Positions 1 through 7,052 of a DNA stretch of 28,176 bases are shown here, one piece after another (positions within the stretch are counted from its first letter, which is position 1; every line of letters starts with the position of its first letter). The DNA is from Clostridia bacterium (GTDB lineage Bacteria > Bacillota_A > Clostridia > Christensenellales > Aristaeellaceae): assembly GCA_017399225.1 (NCBI GenBank), contig JAFQEB010000061.1, forward strand, positions 1 to 28,176, read 5' to 3'. Under the pieces are notes generated by a model, which was not told the origin of the DNA, did no database searches, and saw only the letters and a program-made list of their open reading frames with translations. The position numbers and the translations under genes were made by a program.

Positions 1-699
1 CATGCCGGTATCGACGTTCTTCTTCTCCAGCGGGATGAAGGTGCCGTCCTTCTGCTTGTTGTACTGCATGAACACGTCGTTCCAGATCTCCAGATAACGA
101 CCGCAGGAGCAGGCAGGAGAGCAATTGGGGCCGCAGGGGGCCTTGTCGCGGATGATGAACATCTCGGTGTCGGGGCCGCAGGGGCCGGTCTGGCCGGCAG
201 GGCCCCACCAGTTGTTCTCCTTGGGCAGGTAGAAGATATGATCCTCCGCCACGCCCATGGAGCGCCAGATGTCGTGGGCTTCCTCATCACGGGGGCAGTC
301 CTCATCGCCGGCGAAGACGGAGAAGGCCAGCTTGTCCTTGTCCAGGCCCAGGTAATCGGGGCTGGTCAGGAACTCCCAGGACCAGGAGATGGCTTCCTTC
401 TTGAAGTAATCGCCCAGGGACCAGTTGCCCAGCATTTCGAAGAAGGTCAGGTGAGAGGGATCGCCCACTTCCTCGATATCGCCGGTGCGGATGCACTTCT
501 GCACGTCGGTCAGGCGGGTGCCGGCGGGATGGGGCGTGCCCATCAGGTAGGGCACCAGGGGGTGCATACCGGCGGTGGTGAACAGGACGGTGGGGTCATT
601 CTCGGGAATGATGGAGGCAGACTGGATGCGATGATGTCCCTTGGATTCCATGAAGGACTGGAACATTTCGCGCAGCTGCGCAGAGGTGATGTTCTTCAT
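1..699 (-). CDS. alaS: Alanyl-tRNA synthetase, N-terminal part (runs off the left edge)
   Basis: The first 233 codons of alanyl-tRNA synthetase, which charges tRNA-Ala with alanine in the cytoplasm. The protein opens with [20 protein letters not shown], followed by the class II motif region ([15 protein letters not shown] and [18 protein letters not shown]), all typical of the AlaRS aminoacylation domain. The tRNA-recognition, editing and C-Ala domains lie outside the window. The ATG at 699 is preceded by GGGAG on the minus strand at a normal distance. The gene is transcribed away from the neighbouring oxidoreductase gene. I see no T-box leader: the upstream gap is only about 220 bp and lacks a recognisable T-box sequence. 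The family assignment is secure. Confidence 0.96.
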   Translation of the reverse strand, partial: MKNITSAQLREMFQSFMESKGHHRIQSASIIPENDPTVLFTTAGMHPLVPYLMGTPHPAGTRLTDVQKCIRTGDIEEVGDPSHLTFFEMLGNWSLGDYFKKEAISWSWEFLTSPDYLGLDKDKLAFSVFAGDEDCPRDEEAHDIWRSMGVAEDHIFYLPKENNWWGPAGQTGPCGPDTEMFIIRDKAPCGPNCSPACSCGRYLEIWNDVFMQYNKQKDGTFIPLEKKNVDTGM

Positions 700-773
700 A
701 AATGATTGCTCCCTTCAGTATCAAAAGCAGTGACATGGGCCGTGGCCCCTGCTCAAATTGCGTCACCGGTTAT

Positions 774-799
774 TATAGCATCTACCCATCCTTTTGGCA
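774..799 (-). promoter_or_regulatory. Likely sigma-A promoter of alaS
   Basis: On the minus strand a TTGCCA (about 794-799) lies upstream of a perfect TATAAT (about 774-779), around 75 bp before the alaS start. The spacer is slightly short (about 14-16 bp). Confidence 0.5.
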
Positions 800-838
800 A
801 GCAGAAAGCGCAGAAAATCAGGCAAATCGGGCCTGCCG

Positions 839-868
839 TTGACTTGACGGAGAGCCTTTTGGTATAAT
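839..868 (+). promoter_or_regulatory. Sigma-A promoter of the Gfo/Idh oxidoreductase gene
   Basis: TTGACT at 839-844 and TATAAT at 863-868 with an 18-bp spacer, about 55 bp before the start codon at 923. Confidence 0.7.
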
Positions 869-922
869 CAGCTCAACAAAAGGCGCGCCGGTGCTTTCCG
901 GCAGCGCAGACGGAGGCGGCTT

Positions 923-1891
923 ATGGCATTCCGCTGGGGCATCATGGGCGCGGGCAGCATTGCCGGGAAATTTGTGGACGCAGCGCGGCGCACGGCAGAC
1001 TGCGAGGTCATTGCCATCGCATCGCGGGAGTTTTCCCGGGCAGAGGCCTTTGCGCAGCAGCATGATATCCCCCATGCCTGCGGCAGCTACGAGGCGCTGC
1101 TGGAGGAGCACCGTCCGGACGCGGTGTATATCGCGGCACGCACCCATGCCCATGCGGAGCTGACGCGCCTGTGCATCCTGCACGGCATACCCGTGCTGTG
1201 CGAGAAGGCCATGTTCACCAATTCCGCCGAGGCGCGGGAGGTGCTGGGCCTGGCCCGGGACAGGGGCGTGTTCGCCATGGAGGCCATGTGGAGCCGCTTC
1301 CTGCCTGCGGTGCAGGAGATGAAGCGTCAGCTGGATGCAGGCGTGATCGGGCAGCCGGTCTACGCGGAGCTGGCCATTGGCTGGAAGGCCCCCGACGGCC
1401 CCGGCAACCGCTTCTTTGACCCGCGGCAGGGCGGCGGCGCTGCGTATGATCTGCTGGTGTATGGCTACGAGCTGGCGGATTTCTTCTTCGGCCCGCCGGA
1501 ACGCCGAATGCAGGCCTCGGTGATCTGGGGCAACTCCGGCGTGGATGAGACGGAGACCGTCACCCTGCGCTGGCCTGACCGCTCCCCTGCCCTGATCGCG
1601 ACCCTGAGCGCCAGCATCACGGCAGCACTGGACGAGCGCGCCCACATCTGCGGCACCGGGGGCACGCTGCACATGCCCAAGCCCCACATGGCCGAGGGCT
1701 TCGAAATGATCGCACCGGACGGCACATGCCGCAGCTGGCGGGACGTGCAGACCGAAAACGGCTTTGTATACGAGATCGCCGAGGTGATGCGCTGCGTCCG
1801 GGCCGGTCTGCCGGAGAGCCCCGTGGTTCCCCATGACCTGACCATCCGGTGCGCAGAGATGTTCGACCTCATCAGCGCTTCCCGTAATTGA
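923..1891 (+). CDS. Gfo/Idh/MocA-family NAD(P)-dependent oxidoreductase
   Basis: A 322-residue cytoplasmic dehydrogenase of the Gfo/Idh/MocA family. Members oxidise or reduce sugars, inositols or related diols with NAD(P). The N-terminal Rossmann motif GIMGAGSIAGKF lies at residues 6-17. The usual EKP loop reads EKAM (94-97), so the proline is lost. The segment FAMEAMWSRFLPAV resembles the dihydrodiol-dehydrogenase / anhydrofructose-reductase branch. The catalytic-helix region reads GGAAYDLLVYGYEL (171-184), with Tyr where many relatives have His. Length is normal for the family. The ATG at 923 follows GGAGG. It has its own promoter, and the sugar-type ABC importer downstream on the same strand suggests a role in processing an imported carbohydrate, but the repeat and terminator at 1926-2176 separate the two units. 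The substrate is unknown. Confidence 0.88.
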   Translation: MAFRWGIMGAGSIAGKFVDAARRTADCEVIAIASREFSRAEAFAQQHDIPHACGSYEALLEEHRPDAVYIAARTHAHAELTRLCILHGIPVLCEKAMFTNSAEAREVLGLARDRGVFAMEAMWSRFLPAVQEMKRQLDAGVIGQPVYAELAIGWKAPDGPGNRFFDPRQGGGAAYDLLVYGYELADFFFGPPERRMQASVIWGNSGVDETETVTLRWPDRSPALIATLSASITAALDERAHICGTGGTLHMPKPHMAEGFEMIAPDGTCRSWRDVQTENGFVYEIAEVMRCVRAGLPESPVVPHDLTIRCAEMFDLISASRN

Positions 1892-1925
1892 GCATGGGAA
1901 ACCACTTCCGTCTTTTCCTTCTCCA

Positions 1926-2171
1926 GGCCGTGCCGACAGCGCGGCCTCAGACTGTCAAAAACCCTCCAGGAGGTGTCGGAGGGTCCGCAGGCCCTCTGAC
2001 TGTAATCGTATCCGACGGGTTTCCCGGCGGGGCGAGGTGTTTCCGCTTGCGAAAACATTCCTTACACGTCGGAACGGCCGGGTGCGAAGCGACCAGTGAC
2101 GGAGTGCAAACCCTCGAAAAAGTGCCTAAAGCACTTTTTCGACTCGCAGAGGCCGCGCCGACAGCGCGGCC
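1926..2171 (+). repeat. Multi-hairpin dispersed repeat, copy A, with matched flanking hairpins
   Basis: This fills most of the 387-bp gene-free gap between the oxidoreductase and the ABC operon. The core (about 1947-2150) matches, in inverted orientation, the core of the copy at 16393-16663. Shared blocks include AGGAGGTGTCGGAGGG, CTCTGACTGTAATCGTATC, AGTGACGGAGTGCAA and a perfect 12-bp-stem hairpin TCGAAAAAGTGC...GCACTTTTTCGA. The intervening hairpins differ in sequence but keep pairing. The core is bounded by two near-identical 21-bp hairpins (1926-1946 and 2151-2171, one mismatch). No coding potential was recognised. Confidence 0.85.
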
Positions 2172-2176
2172 TTTTT
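2151..2176 (+). terminator. Intrinsic terminator (right boundary hairpin of repeat copy A)
   Basis: Perfect 8-bp stem GGCCGCGC / GCGCGGCC with a CGACA loop, followed by TTTTT. It would stop plus-strand transcription from the oxidoreductase gene before the ABC operon promoter at 2207. Confidence 0.75.
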
Positions 2177-2206
2177 CCTGCCCGCCGGGACATTTGCGCT
2201 TTTGCA

Positions 2207-2235
2207 TTGACTTGCATCCCGGGTGGAGGTAAAAT
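2207..2235 (+). promoter_or_regulatory. Sigma-A promoter of the ABC importer operon
   Basis: TTGACT at 2207-2212, a 17-bp spacer, and TAAAAT at 2230-2235, about 44 bp before the ATPase start codon. It lies just downstream of the terminator of repeat copy A. Confidence 0.72.
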
Positions 2236-2278
2236 AAGGGGGAATCCCATGCGCAAACGATGACAGGGGGCAAATGCG

Positions 2279-3409
2279 ATGAAAATCACACTGGAGCATC
2301 TGACGAAGAAATTCCCGAACCGGTCCAAGAACAAGCCGGACGTGATCGCTGTCAACGACTTTACCTTTGAGATCCCCGATGGCAAGCTGGTAGGCCTGCT
2401 GGGCCCCTCCGGCTGCGGCAAGTCAACGGTGCTGAACCTGATCAGCGGCCTGCTCAAGGCCACCGACGGCCACATCCTCTTTGACGAGGACGAGGTGACC
2501 AACGTTCCCGCCGAGTACCGGGGCGTGGGCATCGTGTTCCAGAATTATGCGCTCTACCCGCACCTGACGGTGGAGAAGAACATCATGTTCCCCCTGGAAA
2601 ACTTCAAGGGCAAGGACAAGCTGACCCGGGCCGAAATGAAGGCCAGGGCGCTGGAGGCCGCCAAGCTGGTGCAGATCGACCAGCTGATGGACCGCAAGCC
2701 GGCAGAGCTCTCCGGCGGCCAGCAGCAGCGCGTCGCCATCGCCCGCGCGCTGGTCAAGAAGCCCCGCGTGCTGCTGATGGACGAGCCCCTGTCCAACCTG
2801 GATGCGCGCCTGCGCCTGCAGACCCGCGAGGAGATCCGCCGCATCCAGCGGGAAACGAAGATCACCACCATCTTCGTGACCCACGACCAGGAGGAGGCCA
2901 TGTCCATCTCCGACCTGATCGTGGTGATGAAGGACGGCGTGCTGCAGCAGATCGGCAAGCCCCAGCGGGTCTACGATGACCCGGTGAACCTCTTCGTCGC
3001 CAAATTCCTGGGCACGCCGCCCATCAATGTCTTCCGCGGCCAGATCGCCCAGGGCAAGCTGCTGCTGGGCAATGACGCCATCCTGTCCGTAAAGGGCGCG
3101 GAGGATCAGGAGGTCTGGTGCGCCATCCGGCCCGAGGGCTTCATCCTGGATGCGCAGGGCCCGATGCACTGCGGCCTGCAGGCAGTGGAGATCATGGGCC
3201 GCGACGTGTCTGTCGTGGCGGATCATCCCGCCCTGCGGGGCAGCGCCCAGCTGCGCGCCATCACCGCTGCCGCCCGCAGCCTGGATGACGAGGCGGATAC
3301 CGTCCGCTTCTCCATCGATCCGGAAAAGGTGCTGCTGTTCAGCCTGACGGATGAAACCCGCATCTCCTGCACGCTGGAAAAGGAGGACGCATGGAAAACA
3401 AAAGCATGA
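2279..3409 (+). CDS. ABC transporter ATP-binding protein, sugar importer (UgpC/MsmK type)
   Basis: A 376-residue ATPase that powers an importer of the carbohydrate CUT1 type. Visible motifs are Walker A GPSGCGKST (42-50), the Q-loop in FQNY (Gln88), signature LSGGQ (144-148), Walker B VLLMDEP (164-170), D-loop SNLD (172-175) and the H-loop histidine in VTHDQEE (His202). A C-terminal TOBE-like regulatory region follows from about residue 240, as in MalK/UgpC/MsmK. The ATG at 2279 follows AGGGGG. It is the first gene of an operon with two permeases and a binding protein; its stop overlaps the next start by 19 bp, suggesting translational coupling. Many Firmicutes share one MsmK ATPase among several sugar importers; here the ATPase is encoded with its own permeases. 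The substrate cannot be read from sequence. Confidence 0.95.
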   Translation: MKITLEHLTKKFPNRSKNKPDVIAVNDFTFEIPDGKLVGLLGPSGCGKSTVLNLISGLLKATDGHILFDEDEVTNVPAEYRGVGIVFQNYALYPHLTVEKNIMFPLENFKGKDKLTRAEMKARALEAAKLVQIDQLMDRKPAELSGGQQQRVAIARALVKKPRVLLMDEPLSNLDARLRLQTREEIRRIQRETKITTIFVTHDQEEAMSISDLIVVMKDGVLQQIGKPQRVYDDPVNLFVAKFLGTPPINVFRGQIAQGKLLLGNDAILSVKGAEDQEVWCAIRPEGFILDAQGPMHCGLQAVEIMGRDVSVVADHPALRGSAQLRAITAAARSLDDEADTVRFSIDPEKVLLFSLTDETRISCTLEKEDAWKTKA

Positions 3410-4284
3410 AGGGCTGGCTCTACCTGCTGCCCGCACTCCTCTTTTTAGGCGTCTTTCTGGTGTATCCGCTGATCGACGTATTCGTGTACTCCTTTGAGGA
3501 GGGCTACGACTTCGTCTCCCAGACAGCAAGCGGCATCGGCCTGTACAACTATGAATACGTCCTGCGCGACCCCTATTTCATGCAGGCCGTGCGCAACACC
3601 TTCATCCTCGTGGCCATCACGGTGCCTGCCTCCACGATACTGGCGCTGCTGATCTCCCTGGGGCTCTCCTCCATCCCCAAGCTACGGGAGCTGTTCCAGA
3701 CCGTCTACTTCCTGCCCTATGTGACCAACACGCTGGCGGTGGGTCTGGTCTTCATGATCCTCTTTGACAAGACGGATTCCGCCCCGGGCCTGATCAACGT
3801 GATCCTGGGCATCTTCGGCGTATCGCCCATCGACTTCATCGACGGCCCCTACTGGGCAAAGATGCTTGTATTGTGCCTGTATACGATCTGGGTGGTGCTG
3901 CCCTTCAAGATCCTGGTGCTGACCAGCGCCCTGGCCTCGGTGGATGAAACCTACTACAAGGCCGCCCGGGTGGACGGCACGTCCCAGTGGCGCATCTTCC
4001 GCAAGGTCACCCTGCCCATGATCTCCCCGACGATGTTCTACCTGATCATCACCGGCTTTATCGGCGCCTTCAAGGCATATTCGGACGCCGTGGCCCTCTT
4101 CGGCGAGAACCTGAACCTTGCAGAAATGAACACCATCGTCGGCTATGTGTACGAGGTACTCTATGATGAGGCCGGCGGCGGCTATCCGTCCTTCGCCTCG
4201 GCTGCGGCGATCATCCTATTTGTCATCGTGCTGACGATCACCTGCATCAACCTGCTGGTATCGAAAAAACATGTCCATTACTAA
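3391..4284 (+). CDS. ABC sugar importer permease 1 (MalF/UgpA type)
   Basis: A 297-residue integral membrane permease with about six hydrophobic helices. The cytoplasmic EAA loop that contacts the ATPase is visible as YYKAARVDGTSQWRIFRKVT followed by LPM. The N-terminus MENKSMKGWLYLLPALLFLG and the early FLVYPLIDVFVYSF segment are typical of MalF/UgpA-like (binding-protein-dependent inner membrane) components. The ATG at 3391 follows AGGAGG at a short distance of 4 nt; an in-frame ATG at 3406 is possible but has a poor distance. It overlaps the ATPase gene by 19 bp. It should form a heterodimer with the permease encoded from 4488. A tandem 91-bp repeat separates the two permease genes. Confidence 0.93.
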   Translation: MENKSMKGWLYLLPALLFLGVFLVYPLIDVFVYSFEEGYDFVSQTASGIGLYNYEYVLRDPYFMQAVRNTFILVAITVPASTILALLISLGLSSIPKLRELFQTVYFLPYVTNTLAVGLVFMILFDKTDSAPGLINVILGIFGVSPIDFIDGPYWAKMLVLCLYTIWVVLPFKILVLTSALASVDETYYKAARVDGTSQWRIFRKVTLPMISPTMFYLIITGFIGAFKAYSDAVALFGENLNLAEMNTIVGYVYEVLYDEAGGGYPSFASAAAIILFVIVLTITCINLLVSKKHVHY

Positions 4285-4286
4285 TT

Positions 4287-4472
4287 CGGCCATCCCCCGG
4301 CGCAAGGCCGGGTGCTGGCTACGCGCCATCATTGCGCGCAATGACAGCGCTAGTCGGAGCTGATGCTCCGACCTCAAGATCCGGCCATCCCCCGGCGCAA
4401 GGCCGGGTGCTGGCTACGCGCCATCATTGCGCGCAATGACAGCGCTAGTCGGAGCTGATGCTCCGACCTCAA
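4287..4472 (+). repeat. Perfect 91-bp tandem duplication between the two permease genes
   Basis: Units at 4287-4377 and 4382-4472 are identical over 91 bp, with a 4-bp linker. Each unit carries a CCCGGC/GCCGGG hairpin, the palindrome ATTGCGCGCAAT (4331-4342, 4426-4437) and a perfect 8-bp-stem hairpin GTCGGAGCTGATGCTCCGAC (4353-4372, 4448-4467). The last hairpin ends 5 nt before the AGGAGG of the next gene. There is no coding function. The near-complete lack of divergence points to a recent duplication or insertion. Confidence 0.95.
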
Positions 4473-4487
4473 AGGAGGACAGAACCC

Positions 4488-5363
4488 TTGAACCACATCA
4501 TGGATTTCGACAAAATCGAAAAGCGCGCGAAGCGAACCACGCTCATCCGCAACATCATCGTTTACGGCCTCCTGGGTCTGTGGGCGCTGGTGGTGCTGTT
4601 CCCGTTCTACTGGATGCTGCTGACCTCCGTCAAGTCGCAGGGCTCCTATGCGGCGGAGATCGTGCCGAAGCTGTTTACCCTCTCCCCCACGGCAGAGAAC
4701 TACCTGCAGGTCTTTATCGAGGCCGATCTGGGGCAGTATTTCTCCAACACGCTGATCTTCACCGTCGTTACAACGGTGCTGATGCTGCTCGTCACGGTGC
4801 TGGCCGCCTTCGCCTTCGCCCGGCTGGACTTCCCCGGCAAGAACGTCGCCTTCGTGCTCTTCCTTGCACTGATGATGATCCCCGGCGAGCTGGTGGTGAT
4901 CACCAATTACGTCACCATGAAGAGCGCCTCCCTGGACAACACCTTCCTGGGCCTGATCCTGCCGTCGGTCTCCTCGGTGTTCTACATCTACCTGCTCAAG
5001 GAGAACTTCGCGCAGATCCCGGACGAGCTCTACTATGCGGCCAAGGTGGACGCCACCAGCGACCTGAAGTACCTGGGCAAGGTGATGATCCCCATCTGCC
5101 GCCCGACCATCGTGACTATCCTGATCCTGAAGGTCATCGAATGCTGGAACAGCTACGTCTGGCCCCGCATCATCACCAGCAAGCCGGAGATGTACCTGGT
5201 GTCCAACGGCATCCAGACCATCCGCGAAAGCGGCTACGGCCGCGACAACATCCCGGCGATGATGGCCGCGGTGGTGGCAGTCTCCGTACCGCTGATCCTG
5301 CTGTTCCTCATTTTCCACAAGAAGATCATGGCCGGCGTGGCGAGAGGAGGCACGAAGGGATGA
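4488..5363 (+). CDS. ABC sugar importer permease 2 (MalG/UgpE type)
   Basis: An integral membrane permease of about 291 residues, partner of the permease encoded at 3391. The EAA loop reads ELYYAAKVDATSDLKYLGKV followed by MIPICRP, close to the MalG/UgpE consensus. The N-terminus has the usual first helix with LFPFYWML, followed by TSVKSQ. I place the start at TTG 4488, which lies 9 nt after AGGAGG (4473-4478); the in-frame ATG at 4500 is 21 nt away and the ATG at 4458 lies upstream of the ribosome binding site inside the repeat. The start region directly abuts the second 91-bp repeat, so the repeat hairpin may affect translation of this gene. The stop overlaps the next start (ATGA at 5360-5363). 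Confidence 0.93.
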   Translation: MNHIMDFDKIEKRAKRTTLIRNIIVYGLLGLWALVVLFPFYWMLLTSVKSQGSYAAEIVPKLFTLSPTAENYLQVFIEADLGQYFSNTLIFTVVTTVLMLLVTVLAAFAFARLDFPGKNVAFVLFLALMMIPGELVVITNYVTMKSASLDNTFLGLILPSVSSVFYIYLLKENFAQIPDELYYAAKVDATSDLKYLGKVMIPICRPTIVTILILKVIECWNSYVWPRIITSKPEMYLVSNGIQTIRESGYGRDNIPAMMAAVVAVSVPLILLFLIFHKKIMAGVARGGTKG

Positions 5364-6982
5364 GGAGAATTCGGAATCCGGAATTCGGAATTCGGAATTG
5401 GGTTTGCCGGGGCGCCCTCGCGGCGCTGCTGCTGGCCTGCTGTATGATGATGACGGGATGTCATACCGCGCTGAACAAGCAGGCCTTTGAGGTACCTGCC
5501 GAATTCGACGAGAGCCGCACCTACGAGCTATCCTTCTGGGCCAAGACGGAGAGCAACGTCACCCAGGCAAACATCTATAAGGACGCCATCGCGGGCTTTG
5601 AGGCTCTCTACCCCAACATCAAGGTCAACCTGAAGCTCTACACCGATTACGGCCGCATCTATCAGGACGTGATCACCAACATCGCCACCGATTCGACCCC
5701 GAACGTGTGCATCACCTACCCCGATCACATCGCGACCTACCTGACGGGCAACAACTGCGTCGTTCCGCTGGATACGCTGTTTGCCGACAGCCAATACGGC
5801 CTTGACGGCAGCGCCCTGCGCTTCGACGGCCCCGCTATGGCCGAGATGATCCCCCAGTTCCTGCAGGAGTGCGTGCTGGACGGGCAGCACTACGCGGTGC
5901 CCTACATGCGCTCCACCGAGATGTGCTACGTCAACAGGACCTATGTGGAAAAGCTGGGCTACACCCTGCCGGACGTGCTGACCTGGGACTTCGTGTGGGA
6001 GGTCTCCGAGGCAGCGCTGGCCAAGGGCGAGGACGGCAATTACCTCGTCAACGGCCAGCCCACGCTGATCCCCTTCATCTACAAGTCCACCGACAACATG
6101 ATGATCCAGCTGCTGCGGCAGATGGGCGCAGGCTACTCCACCCGCAACGGCGAGGTGCTCATCTTCAGCGATGACACCCGGGAGGTTCTCAAGACCATTG
6201 CCAGCCATGTGCAGTCCGGCGCCTTCTCCACCTTCAAGATCTCCAGCTACCCCGCCAACTGGCTCAACGCCGGTCAGTGCATCTTCGCCATCGACTCCAC
6301 CGCAGGCTCCACCTGGATGGGCTCCGATGCGCCGCTGATCGACATTGCCGAGGAGAGCATGGTCGATTTTGAGACGGAAGTGATGCTGATCCCCCAGATC
6401 GACCCCGCCAACCCGCAGATGATCTCCCAGGGGCCCTCCATGTGCCTGTTCAACAAGCAGGACCCGCAGGAGGTGCTGGCCTCCTGGCTCTTCATGCAGT
6501 ACATGCTGACCAATGACGTGCAGACTGCCTACGCCAGCACGGAGGGCTACGTTCCCGTGACGACAAAGGCGCAGCAGTCCCCCGGATACCTGGAATACCT
6601 CTCCCTTGCCGGAACGGACAACGAGCTGCACTATGACGTGAAGCTCCGGGCCACCCAGCTGCTGATCGACCATGTGGACGACACCTTCGTGACCCCGGTC
6701 TTCAACGGTTCGGCCTCCCTGCGCGACGCCTCCGGCCAGATGATCGAGGAGGTCGCCAAGGGCGTGCGCCGCAAGAAGGTCATCGACGATGCGTTCATTG
6801 ACGACCTGTATGAGAAGATGACCACCCTCTACCGCTTGAAGCCCGCTGACACCGGCCCCCTGCCGGGTACGGCCATTGCCCTGCTTGCGGCGCTGGGCGC
6901 CGTGTGGTGCGGCATCATCGCTTACGTCACCATCGACTGGCTGAAAAAGCAAAAACGGGTAAAGAACACACCAGACCATTGA
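5360..6982 (+). CDS. Extracellular solute-binding lipoprotein of the ABC importer, with C-terminal membrane helix
   Basis: A 540-residue substrate-binding protein (family 1, sugar-type), the extracytoplasmic receptor of the importer. The ATG at 5360 overlaps the permease stop and follows AGGAGG at 9 nt. Residues 1-14 are encoded largely by a GAATTCG heptamer tract. A hydrophobic segment and lipobox MMTGC follow, with lipidation predicted at Cys34. The mature part begins ELSFWAKTESNVTQANIYKD and contains the usual YDAIAGFEALYP-like and SRNGEV-like binding-protein segments. Unusually, the C-terminus holds a strong membrane helix (about residues 503-525, TAIALLAALGAVWCGIIAYV) followed by a basic tail WLKKQKRVK, so the protein seems anchored at both ends. 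The binding protein is encoded last, whereas it is commonly first in CUT1 operons. Confidence 0.9.
   Translation: MRRIRNPEFGIRNWVCRGALAALLLACCMMMTGCHTALNKQAFEVPAEFDESRTYELSFWAKTESNVTQANIYKDAIAGFEALYPNIKVNLKLYTDYGRIYQDVITNIATDSTPNVCITYPDHIATYLTGNNCVVPLDTLFADSQYGLDGSALRFDGPAMAEMIPQFLQECVLDGQHYAVPYMRSTEMCYVNRTYVEKLGYTLPDVLTWDFVWEVSEAALAKGEDGNYLVNGQPTLIPFIYKSTDNMMIQLLRQMGAGYSTRNGEVLIFSDDTREVLKTIASHVQSGAFSTFKISSYPANWLNAGQCIFAIDSTAGSTWMGSDAPLIDIAEESMVDFETEVMLIPQIDPANPQMISQGPSMCLFNKQDPQEVLASWLFMQYMLTNDVQTAYASTEGYVPVTTKAQQSPGYLEYLSLAGTDNELHYDVKLRATQLLIDHVDDTFVTPVFNGSASLRDASGQMIEEVAKGVRRKKVIDDAFIDDLYEKMTTLYRLKPADTGPLPGTAIALLAALGAVWCGIIAYVTIDWLKKQKRVKNTPDH
5367..5401 (+). repeat. GAATTCG heptanucleotide tract at the start of the binding-protein gene
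   Basis: Five consecutive 7-bp units: GAATTCG, GAATCCG, GAATTCG, GAATTCG, GAATTGG. They encode residues 3-14 of the lipoprotein (RIRNPEFGIRNW region), just after the start codon. Because 7 is not a multiple of 3, gain or loss of one unit would shift the frame. The same unit occurs in polA at 24174-24208. Confidence 0.9.
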
Positions 6983-7007
6983 TTTTTCATCAAATTGTTG
7001 TATAATA
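6980..7007 (+). promoter_or_regulatory. Sigma-A promoter of the secreted OB-fold-like gene
   Basis: TTGATT at 6980-6985 (overlapping the stop codon of the binding protein), a 16-bp spacer, and TATAAT at 7002-7007. It lets the downstream gene be expressed apart from the importer. Confidence 0.65.
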
Positions 7008-7052
7008 CCCTTGTACCCTGTTCCATAACGACAATATTGGAGGGAAATGAAA

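Noticed and set aside
700..838. T-box riboswitch upstream of alaS
   Set aside because: The promoter lies only about 75 bp before the start, and no T-box sequence or terminator/antiterminator pair is visible.
1926..2171. Copy A as an intact insertion sequence
   Set aside because: The core is only about 200 bp, has no transposase frame and no conventional terminal inverted repeats; at most it could be a non-autonomous element.
4287..4472. 91-bp tandem repeat as CRISPR or small-RNA genes
   Set aside because: There is only a 4-bp linker instead of spacers, and no promoter is recognisable inside the unit. It is best treated as a structured duplicated repeat.
4427..5363. Read-through frame joining the 91-bp repeat and an out-of-frame permease translation to the binding protein
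   Set aside because: The upstream part is an out-of-frame translation of the permease (low-complexity, no motifs). The binding protein has its own ATG at 5360 with a good ribosome binding site.
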